The notes under the pieces are model-generated. The model was not told the origin of the DNA. It searched no databases and saw only the letters and a list, made by a program, of their open reading frames with translations. Shown piece by piece: positions 1-6,816 of a stretch of DNA of 57,773 nt. This DNA comes from Steroidobacter sp. GTDB taxonomy: Bacteria > Pseudomonadota > Gammaproteobacteria > Steroidobacterales > Steroidobacteraceae. Where the stretch lies: NCBI GenBank assembly GCA_025929585.1, contig JAICPY010000016.1, forward strand, positions 1-57,773, given 5' to 3'. A program made the position numbers and the translations under genes. Each line of letters begins with the position of its first letter. Position 1 is the first letter of the stretch.

Positions 1-158
1 ATGAAGTCCTGCGTTTTATCTATTCTCTGCGGGCCCTGCGTCTCTGCGAGATCATTCTTATCAGGGTCAACTTCGTAAGGAGGGCGCTAGGGGTTGGCAC
101 TGTTCACTCGTGCCACTCTGTAATAATTCGCAGCAACCGACGTACGGCTTTCTCGACG

Positions 159-173
159 CACACACACACACAC
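159..173. repeat. Short CA dinucleotide repeat
   Basis: Seven CA units followed by C lie just upstream of the first operator of the SRPBCC/ArsR promoter. This is a simple repeat with no evident function. The rest of positions 1-158 holds no convincing gene. Confidence 0.8.
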
Positions 174-178
174 GATCA

Positions 179-194
179 GCAACCAAAGGGTTGC
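179..194. promoter_or_regulatory. Operator 1 (inverted repeat GCAACC-N4-GGTTGC)
   Basis: This is a perfect inverted repeat with 6-bp arms and a 4-bp spacer (AAAG). It overlaps the proposed -35 hexamer TTGCAT (191-196). An identical repeat lies 44 bp downstream, about four helical turns away. The best candidate ligand is the ArsR-family repressor encoded by the second gene of the operon; that assignment is inference. Confidence 0.7.
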
Positions 195-220
195 ATATGC
201 AAAATGACGGCGGTATAAAT
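191..220 (+). promoter_or_regulatory. Sigma70-type promoter of the SRPBCC-ArsR operon
   Basis: TTGCAT (191-196) and TATAAA (214-219) are separated by 17 bp, close to the sigma70 consensus. Transcription would start near 226-228, leaving a very short leader before the ribosome binding site. Operator 1 covers the -35 box and operator 2 covers the start region, an arrangement that would give tight repression. Confidence 0.65.
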
Positions 221-222
221 AC

Positions 223-238
223 GCAACCAGGAGGTTGC
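223..238. promoter_or_regulatory. Operator 2 overlapping the ribosome binding site
   Basis: This second perfect copy of GCAACC-N4-GGTTGC has the spacer AGGA. The Shine-Dalgarno sequence AGGAGG (229-234) is embedded in the palindrome, 6 bp before the ATG at 241. DNA binding here would block transcription initiation; in RNA the same palindrome could also hide the ribosome binding site. Confidence 0.65.
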
Positions 239-240
239 CT

Positions 241-741
241 ATGAAAACCGATCGTATCGAGAAGCAAATTGTGCTGCGCGCTCCGCGTGAGCGCGTATGG
301 GCGGCAATCGTCGATTCCAAGAAGTTCGGACACTGGTTCGGCGTTGAATTCGAGGGGCCGTTCGTCGAAGGCCAGAAGGTGAGCGGCAGGATCGTGCCGA
401 CGCGCGTCGATGATGAAGTGGCCGGCATGCAGAAGCCCTATGAAGGAATGCCGTGCGATTTCTTCGTAGAGAAGATCGAGCCGATGCAGAGATTCTCTTA
501 TCGTTGGTATCCCTACGCGCTTGAGCCGGGCGCGGACTATTCGAAGGAACCGACGACGTTGATCGTGTTCGAGCTGCGAGATGTCGATGGCGGAACGTTG
601 CTGAAGATTACCGAATCCGGGTTCGACGCAGTGCCACTCGCGCGCCGCGCGGAGGCGTTCAAGTCGAACGAACAAGGTTGGGAGATGCAGACGAAGTTGA
701 TTGCAAAATATCTAGCCGCAAATGCAGACGCGCCAGCGTAG
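241..741 (+). CDS. SRPBCC (AHSA1-like) domain protein
   Basis: This 166-residue protein has the START/Bet v1-like AHSA1 fold: an N-terminal strand ending in APRERVWAAI, a WFG motif near residue 32 and a C-terminal GWEMQ helix. Such proteins bind hydrophobic ligands; the ligand here is unknown. The ATG at 241 is preferred over an upstream in-frame TTG at 235 because AGGAGG sits 6 bp before it and the TTG lies directly on that site. It is followed after 52 bp by an ArsR regulator, a pairing that recurs in many bacteria. The pair is probably co-transcribed and autoregulated through the two upstream operators. Confidence 0.85.
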   Translation: MKTDRIEKQIVLRAPRERVWAAIVDSKKFGHWFGVEFEGPFVEGQKVSGRIVPTRVDDEVAGMQKPYEGMPCDFFVEKIEPMQRFSYRWYPYALEPGADYSKEPTTLIVFELRDVDGGTLLKITESGFDAVPLARRAEAFKSNEQGWEMQTKLIAKYLAANADAPA

Positions 742-793
742 GGACCCTTGCAACATGGTCAGGGATTTCATGCGCCATCTCCAGGCTTGAGCG

Positions 794-1138
794 ATGTCGA
801 GAAAATCCTCTTCCGTTCGCATCGCCGACGCGGCTCCGCTTTTCGCCGCGCTCGGTGATGTAACGCGCCTGCGTATCGTCGTTCGCCTCTGTACCGAAGG
901 GCCGTCGTCGATCATGCGCTTGACCGAGGGTGCGGATGTCTCGCGTCAAGCCGTGACGAAACATCTTCGTGCTCTCGAAGACGCTAGGCTGGTGCGCAGC
1001 GATCGTGCGGGCCGCGAATGTGTTTGGGAATTGCAGCCGAAACGGCTCGATGAGACTCGCCGTTATCTGGATCAAATCTCGCAGCAGTGGGATGAGACGC
1101 TGAGTAGGTTGCGTGCGTTCGTGGAAGAGGAAGATTGA
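794..1138 (+). CDS. ArsR-family winged-helix transcriptional regulator
   Basis: This 114-residue protein has the ArsR helix-turn-helix: LFAALGDVTRLRIV near residue 15, then a recognition helix in VSRQAVTKHLRALEDA and the wing RAGRECVWEL. The typical metal-binding ELCVCDL motif is absent, so it is not an arsenic-sensor type. Members of this subgroup usually repress their own operon with an adjacent SRPBCC gene. It lies downstream of that gene on the same strand, and the twin palindromes at 179-238 are the likely targets (inference). Confidence 0.85.
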   Translation: MSRKSSSVRIADAAPLFAALGDVTRLRIVVRLCTEGPSSIMRLTEGADVSRQAVTKHLRALEDARLVRSDRAGRECVWELQPKRLDETRRYLDQISQQWDETLSRLRAFVEEED

Positions 1139-1171
1139 CGCAAGATGGTTGATCGCCGCCTCGGCGCGCAG

Positions 1172-1333
1172 TCAGTCGTCCGCGTACTTCAGTTCCAGCT
1201 CGTAGTGTTCCGGGTATTTGAGGCGGCGCACTTCCGGGTGCCAATTGCGAGTCGCCTGTCGATAGGCTTCCAGCTCCGCCTCTGAAGGCAGTTGCGGGCG
1301 CCTGCGGAATGGAATCACGTTGTCGTCGTTCAT
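1172..1333 (-). CDS. Small hypothetical protein
   Basis: A 53-residue charged protein starting MNDDNVIPFRRRP and ending in ELELKYADD. The longer ORF reaching 1510 is possible, but its N-terminal part is rich in basic residues of low complexity. The ATG at 1333 gives a protein with coherent composition: a proline/arginine patch followed by an acidic helix. No domain is recognised and the ribosome binding site is weak. It lies convergent to the ArsR gene. It may be a real lineage-specific protein; confidence is moderate. Confidence 0.45.
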   Translation of the reverse strand: MNDDNVIPFRRRPQLPSEAELEAYRQATRNWHPEVRRLKYPEHYELELKYADD

Positions 1334-1683
1334 GTGAATCACCGCGTGATGGATGAACGCAATTTCGCATGCGCTTCGCGCCAGCTCTGTGCGTCCGTTC
1401 GCACGCAAACGGCGGGATTCTGTGCTGCTGTTCTCGACTTTCAATCGAGTGACGTTTCTCGTCACATCGCCGCTTGGCGGCGGCAAGCGGTTGGCTGCGA
1501 TGGTGGACAAAAAGAAGCCGTCTTTTCCCGCCGCCGGCCGCCAACGCGGTACGCCAGCAAGCGCTCAATACTGGATTGTCGAGTTGAGCTATTATCGATC
1601 ACCGAAACCGGGATCAACGGAACCGGTCGACCGACAAAACCGGGTCGAGGACGACCTAGAATAAACATACGGGCGGGTGGACG
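1334..1683. other. Intergenic region without a convincing gene
   Basis: This 350-bp stretch separates the small minus-strand gene from the plus-strand hydrolase operon and so should hold divergent promoters. A TAGAAT (1657-1662) resembles a -10 box but has no good -35. Near 1605-1650 AACCGG-like words recur several times. A 54-codon ORF at 1500-1664 has no ribosome binding site and no recognisable domain. Confidence 0.5.
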
Positions 1684-2706
1684 ATGATTCGGATTCTGCT
1701 GCGTTGGCTGCTGCGCGGGACGCTGGTCGTTCTGTTGCTGCTCGTCGTCGTGTTGGCAACTTTTCGCTGGCTCGCCGATCGGCGCGAGGATCAGATCGCG
1801 ACGCAGGCAGCGCCTTCAGGTGGCACGTTCATCGCCGCGGGCGATGTGCAGATGTATGTGCAGCAGTCCGGCCGCGCCGATGGACCTGCCGTGTTGCTAG
1901 TCCATGGGACCGGCGCGTGGAGCGAAACCTGGCGCAAGACCATCGATGCCTTGGCTGCGCAGGGTCTGCGAGTGATCGCCATCGATCTGCCTCCTTTCGG
2001 GTTCTCCGAACGTCGATCCGAGATCTCGTATACGAAGGAAGCTCAAGGCAGGCGCATTCTCGCGGCGCTCGATTCACTGCAGGTCGGCTCAGTGACCGCC
2101 ATCGGCCACTCGTTCGGCGCGGGGCCGGTCATCGAGGCGGCACTAGCGCAACCCTCTCGATTTCATGCAATCGTGATAGTTGATGGCGCGCTGGGTATAC
2201 GCACGAGCACCGACACCGAAAAGACGCCAACGCTGTCAAGTCGATTGGTCGGCTCGTTGCTGCACAATGAACCTATGCGTAACAGTGTCGTGGCGACGTT
2301 CGTCACGAACCCGATGTTCACGCGTCGATTGCTGCAAGCTTTCATAGCCGATCCATCGCGTGCGACTGACGAGTATGTTCAGTTGTATCAACGTCCATTA
2401 TCCGTCCAGGGATCGACGCCAGCCGTGGGTCAATGGCTGCCTGAGCTCATAGCTCCAAGCGCGCTCTCGGCGAGCGAAGATCCGCAGGCCTACTCGAAGT
2501 TGACGATGCCGATTGGCATCGTTTGGGGACGGTTGGATACGATCACGCCGCTCAATCAAGCGAACAGACTCGTCGAGCTATTGCCTCAGTCGCAGCTCGT
2601 GGTGATCGAGGGCGTTGGACACATCCCCCAACTGGAAGATCCTGAACGGTTCAATGGTGTGCTCATTCCTTTGCTGCGTCACGTAATCGAATCGCCAAGC
2701 AACTGA
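1684..2706 (+). CDS. Membrane-anchored alpha/beta hydrolase
   Basis: This 340-residue protein begins with one hydrophobic helix (residues 5-25) that should anchor it in the inner membrane with the enzyme domain outside. The catalytic triad is visible: nucleophile Ser143 in GHSFGAG, Asp285 in WGRLDTITP and His313 in GVGHIPQLE. HGTG supplies the oxyanion hole. A GGGTGG sequence lies just before the ATG. It opens an operon with a DUF805 gene, an oxidase-methyltransferase fusion and an unknown exported protein. The substrate is unknown; ester or lactone hydrolysis would fit the family. Confidence 0.85.
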   Translation: MIRILLRWLLRGTLVVLLLLVVVLATFRWLADRREDQIATQAAPSGGTFIAAGDVQMYVQQSGRADGPAVLLVHGTGAWSETWRKTIDALAAQGLRVIAIDLPPFGFSERRSEISYTKEAQGRRILAALDSLQVGSVTAIGHSFGAGPVIEAALAQPSRFHAIVIVDGALGIRTSTDTEKTPTLSSRLVGSLLHNEPMRNSVVATFVTNPMFTRRLLQAFIADPSRATDEYVQLYQRPLSVQGSTPAVGQWLPELIAPSALSASEDPQAYSKLTMPIGIVWGRLDTITPLNQANRLVELLPQSQLVVIEGVGHIPQLEDPERFNGVLIPLLRHVIESPSN

Positions 2707-2726
2707 TCATCGGAGAACTGAAGTCG

Positions 2727-3098
2727 ATGCATCCATCCGTTCGTTTGTTCGCAACCAAGCAGGGACGACTGCGTCGGCGCACGTTTCTTTGGTCAACGCT
2801 GTTGCTGATGTTTGTATTCGTCGCACTGTACTCATTGCTGGAGTCGAGCTTCGGTCGTGCCAGCACGCTCGTGATCTATGTGCCATTCTTTTGGTGTGCG
2901 TTTTCGCTCGCGATCAAGCGGCTGCACGATCGTGAAAAGTCGGGGTGGTGGCTGTTGCTCGTCGTCATACCTGTGCTTGGACCCCTCGTACTGTTCTTCT
3001 GGTTGCTTCTCGGCCGCGGAACGCGAGGTGAGAATCGCTTCGGGTCAGATCCGCGCAGCCTGAATGCGGATTATCTCACGGTGAGCATCGGCGCATGA
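2727..3098 (+). CDS. DUF805 family membrane protein
   Basis: This 123-residue inner-membrane protein carries the DUF805 signatures: an RLHDREKSGWW segment between hydrophobic helices and a C-terminal GENRFGSDP. It has about four membrane segments. The function of the family is unknown. It starts 20 bp after the hydrolase stop, and its own stop overlaps the start of the next gene by 4 bp (ATGA), implying translational coupling. Confidence 0.85.
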   Translation: MHPSVRLFATKQGRLRRRTFLWSTLLLMFVFVALYSLLESSFGRASTLVIYVPFFWCAFSLAIKRLHDREKSGWWLLLVVIPVLGPLVLFFWLLLGRGTRGENRFGSDPRSLNADYLTVSIGA

Positions 3099-5344
3099 CG
3101 CAGTCGCTCATCGTGAATGACGTCACGCGACTCAATCCTGTCGCGGTGTTTGCGATCGCAACACCGACCACGGTTGAGGAAGTGCAGCAGGCGGTGCGCA
3201 GCACACAATTGCCATTGTCGATCGGCGGCGGCCACTTCAGCATGGGCGGGCAGACGGCAAGTCCGGGTACGCTGCACGTAGATATGCGCAGGCTCAATCG
3301 CGTACTGAAGTTTTCGCCCGTCGAGAAAGCGATCAGAGTCCAGGCAGGCATTCGTTGGTGCGACATCCAGAAGTTCGTCGATCCGCACGATCTGGCCGTG
3401 TCGATCATGCAGACATATGCGAATTTCACGGTTGGCGGTTCGCTGAGCGTGAACGTGCACGGACGCTACGTGGGAATGGGGCCGGTCATTCTTTCGGTGC
3501 GGTCGATTTTGCTGGTCACAGTGGACGGCGAACGGATCGAAGCGAGTCCAGCCCAGAATGCTGCCATCTTCTACGCAGCAATCGGCGGGTACGGTGCCGT
3601 CGGCATCATTGTCGAAGCAGAGCTTCAACTCGCTGAGAACACGCGCGTCGAACGTGTGGCGGTGAAGCTACCCGCGTCGAAATACTTGCAGCATTTTCGC
3701 GAGACGGTTCGCAGCTCGAGCAAGACCGTCTTTCACAACGCGGACCTGTATCCGCCGAGTTACGAACGACTTCGGTCTGTGACCTGGGTTCAGACCAAAC
3801 GCGCGGCGACGACCGACGAACGCCTGCAGCCGTGCCGCAAGGTCTATCCCATTCATCGTTACGCCTATTGGGCGATTACGGAGACAAAGTCAGGTAAGTG
3901 GCGTCGAGAGTTCTTCATCGATCCGCTCGTCTATCTCGCGAAACCCGTTCATTGGCGCAACTACGAAGCTGGTTACGATGTCGCAGAGTTGGAACCGCCC
4001 GAGCGGACTCACCGCACTTATGTGCTGCAAGAATACTTTGCGCCAGTTGAACGGTTCGATGAGTTCGTGCCGCGGATGACGGAAATTCTGCGGCGCCACC
4101 GCGTCAACGTCGTAAATATCTCGGTGCGACACGCGATTGCGGATTCTGGCTCGCTGTTGTCCTGGGCACGGGGCGAGACATTTGCCTTTGTTCTCTATTA
4201 CAAGCAGCGTACGCGTGACAATGCGAAGAGCCGCGTCGCTGTGTGGACGCGCGAGTTGATCGAAGCCGTGCTCGAAGTAGGCGGAACATACTATTTGCCG
4301 TATCAGCCGCACGCGACCATCGAGCAGTTCCATCGTGCCTATCCTCGCGCGCCCGAATTGTTCGCGTTGAAACGCGAACTGGATCCTCACTATCGGCTGC
4401 GGAACAGCTTGTGGGACAAATACTATGTGGCCTGGCTCCAGTCGAATGAGGCGAGCAGCCGACCCGCAGGAGAGAATTCGATGTCCGAGTTTCACGGGGT
4501 ATATGGCGATGAGCGCTGGAGCGATGCGTTCTACCTGTTCTTGCAGAATATCTATCGCATCTACCCCGAGGACCGCTTCCACACATTAATTCAACAGGCT
4601 TGTGCCAGACACCACACCGACGAGGCGATTTATCGGGACATCCAGGAGCATCTGCCGAGCATCAAGCCGGCGCTTGCCGACGTCACGTATGCGTTGCCTT
4701 CGCTGTTCAAGCAAAAAGCCGAGATGGTGCGCCAAACATTGACGCTGCTCGGCGAGCGGCGCGCAATCGATGGATACGTGGAGATCGGATCGACAGGGCG
4801 ATACGCGGGGGTACTGCGCAAGAAGCTCAAGATGACGGGGCCGTTAGTGCTGGTCAACGATTTGCCGCCGACGTATTCCCCTGTCGATATTGCCGAGCGC
4901 GGCCGCATTCGAAAGTTGGGTAGGTTCGTACCGCTGGATAACTATTCGCCCATTCCGGCGGAGTCCGTCGGCGATGAAAGCGTCGATCTGGTCAGTTGCT
5001 TTATCGGGCTGCATCACATCGCGCCCGAGCGGCTCAATCCCTTCATGCGATCAATCTGGCGCGTACTGCGCCCGGGTGGAGTGTTCATTTTGCGAGATCA
5101 CGATGTGAAGACGCCGGAGATGTTCCGTTTCGTCTCACTCGTACATGCTGTCTTCAATTGCGGTCTGAATACGCCCTGGGAGACGAATCAGGCGGAGTTA
5201 CGTCATTTCGTTTCAATCGCCGAGTGGGTGAAGCGGCTGAGCGCGTTTGGGTTTGTCGACAATGGCAAGCGGCTGCTGCAGGCACACGATCCATCCGACA
5301 ATGTGTTGCTCGCGTTCACTAAGCCTGGTGGAGCATCGCGATGA
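3095..5344 (+). CDS. FAD-linked oxidase fused to a SAM methyltransferase
   Basis: This 749-residue protein joins two enzymes. Residues about 15-200 form a FAD_binding_4 (PCMH-type) domain, with the FAD-contacting segment PLSIGGGHFSMGG and a glycine-rich IGGYGAVGII; residues 200-450 form a substrate domain like that of aldonolactone or DprE1-type oxidases. Residues about 555-720 are a class I methyltransferase with a VEIGSTGRYAG motif I and the LRPGGVFILRD strand typical of Methyltransf_11. An internal ATG at NSMSEFHG could allow separate translation of the second half. The gene overlaps both neighbours by 4 bp. Oxidation followed by methylation of one lipid or sugar substrate is plausible but unproven. 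Confidence 0.85.
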   Translation: MTQSLIVNDVTRLNPVAVFAIATPTTVEEVQQAVRSTQLPLSIGGGHFSMGGQTASPGTLHVDMRRLNRVLKFSPVEKAIRVQAGIRWCDIQKFVDPHDLAVSIMQTYANFTVGGSLSVNVHGRYVGMGPVILSVRSILLVTVDGERIEASPAQNAAIFYAAIGGYGAVGIIVEAELQLAENTRVERVAVKLPASKYLQHFRETVRSSSKTVFHNADLYPPSYERLRSVTWVQTKRAATTDERLQPCRKVYPIHRYAYWAITETKSGKWRREFFIDPLVYLAKPVHWRNYEAGYDVAELEPPERTHRTYVLQEYFAPVERFDEFVPRMTEILRRHRVNVVNISVRHAIADSGSLLSWARGETFAFVLYYKQRTRDNAKSRVAVWTRELIEAVLEVGGTYYLPYQPHATIEQFHRAYPRAPELFALKRELDPHYRLRNSLWDKYYVAWLQSNEASSRPAGENSMSEFHGVYGDERWSDAFYLFLQNIYRIYPEDRFHTLIQQACARHHTDEAIYRDIQEHLPSIKPALADVTYALPSLFKQKAEMVRQTLTLLGERRAIDGYVEIGSTGRYAGVLRKKLKMTGPLVLVNDLPPTYSPVDIAERGRIRKLGRFVPLDNYSPIPAESVGDESVDLVSCFIGLHHIAPERLNPFMRSIWRVLRPGGVFILRDHDVKTPEMFRFVSLVHAVFNCGLNTPWETNQAELRHFVSIAEWVKRLSAFGFVDNGKRLLQAHDPSDNVLLAFTKPGGASR

Positions 5345-6315
5345 TGCGGCGAGGATTATCGATCATCATCCTGATGGCGCTGCCACTGCTCGTCGCGTCC
5401 GATCCGATCGCACCGCCCGAGCATCGTCGCGGAGAGGAGCAAACCTATCTCACTTTCCCAGAATGGTTCTTGGTTTTCAGTCCCGCCGAGTATGCTCAGT
5501 TCGTGCAACAAGAGCAGCCGAGCGCATTTCCCTTCTGGGGACACATCGGTCAATTTTGGGAAAGCTACCGTGCCGTTCACGGTGCGACTGTAGAGAAGGG
5601 GTACCCGTTCAACGGCGGCTATCACGTCATGATCATGGTCATCGGGACTAGCACGACCGTGGAGTATGCGATTCGCTCCGCGTATGAGACGCTCGTTGGC
5701 CGCTTGGCGGAGCTGACGGTCTCCGGACGCACTGCGGAAGATGACTTCGGTGCGAAGGTCGCGCAGGACTATGTCGATTTCATTCGCGAACGGCCGTGGT
5801 ACGAGTTCGATTTCTGGTCAAGGATCACCGGGCTTTGGAGTGACGTTTCGTGGAGCGGCCCTGGATTCATACGCAAGCTCGAACGCCGATACGCATTGAC
5901 GAGCGAGTATCTGGTCAAAGCCGGCTATGGATGGCTGATCGGGAAGGGCACGCAGGCAGGCTATGAGCGTCCGCTCTTCGTCACTGCGGTCGTCACGAAT
6001 GAATCACAAGGCAAACAGCTCCATTTATTGCCTCGTTATGAGCCGTTCACTTCCGCAGCGACACAGCTAGCGCGCGGCGGCGCCGACTTCGTGGAAGTAG
6101 CAGGTAATCCTGCCGAGGCCGATGTGCTCATCAGCGTGCTTGCCTCGCAGCAATGGAATGCGCCGATGAATTCGCGCGTGTTGTTCACGCAGGACCTGAT
6201 CACGCAGCCCGATACGCGCCGTTTCGCCATCGTCGTCTCCGTAGGTGAGCTCGCGCGGACATTGAGGACGCTCGAACAAAGTGAAGCGAGAATCGAGCAC
6301 CTGTTTGATTATTGA
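5341..6315 (+). CDS. Unknown exported or membrane-associated protein
   Basis: This 324-residue protein starts with a short hydrophobic segment (residues 4-20) that could be a signal peptide or anchor. It is aromatic-rich, with segments such as LTFPEWFLVFSPAEY and FWGHIGQFWESY. I do not recognise a named domain. Its ATG overlaps the stop of the oxidase-methyltransferase gene (ATGA), so it is the last gene of the coupled operon and probably acts in the same process. No hairpin terminator is obvious after it. Confidence 0.7.
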   Translation: MMRRGLSIIILMALPLLVASDPIAPPEHRRGEEQTYLTFPEWFLVFSPAEYAQFVQQEQPSAFPFWGHIGQFWESYRAVHGATVEKGYPFNGGYHVMIMVIGTSTTVEYAIRSAYETLVGRLAELTVSGRTAEDDFGAKVAQDYVDFIRERPWYEFDFWSRITGLWSDVSWSGPGFIRKLERRYALTSEYLVKAGYGWLIGKGTQAGYERPLFVTAVVTNESQGKQLHLLPRYEPFTSAATQLARGGADFVEVAGNPAEADVLISVLASQQWNAPMNSRVLFTQDLITQPDTRRFAIVVSVGELARTLRTLEQSEARIEHLFDY

Positions 6316-6816
6316 TCGCGGATTAGGGCAATTGAGAATGCCTAGCCCATCTGCCGCGGCGATGCGATAAGGTTCGGTTGCTCCTTTATCGACGGCGCGC
6401 AGAGCAGCAGCCTTGACCGCAGTACGCGCGACGCGCAATTGCGGAAATCCCTTCTGCCCTCACCATGGCGACCTCCACTCGCGACTTGAATACATTCGCG
6501 CGTGTCGTTCTTACCTAGTATCGCTTCACTGTTGATAGTTCCGCGGCGAATCGATTCGCGCGCGACCGCCGCTGTATATCGCGCAGAGAGCTACGTTCGT
6601 TTCGCATCTTGAGAACAAGTTTGCGCGGCGTTATCGGTTGAGCTCGCGTATTGAATCGCGCAATCCGGAGGCGTAGCGTCGCCGACGCGTGACTATTCAC
6701 GTGAGGCGGTCAGAGGAGAGGCGGGCGCAAATCCTCGCGAGAATAACAACGGCGACCGCACCCTGCGCCTATATGGACGATCTCACCGGTTTGAAAAACA
6801 TACGGAGTGCACTTTC
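6316..6816. other. Long intergenic region before the protease gene
   Basis: No gene with coding character is evident in these 500 bp on either strand; short ORFs here lack ribosome binding sites and recognisable domains. The downstream end must contain the promoter and leader of the secreted protein at 6817, with a likely ribosome binding site CGGAG near 6804-6808. The minus-strand reading near 6350-6470 looks like decayed sequence. Confidence 0.5.

Noticed and set aside
1500-1664. Plus-strand ORF of 54 codons starting MVDKKKPSFPAAG
   Set aside because: It has no ribosome binding site, no recognisable domain and a low-complexity composition.
3890-4582. Minus-strand reading frame of 230 codons
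   Set aside because: It is antisense to the substrate domain of the FAD oxidase fusion and has no recognisable domain.
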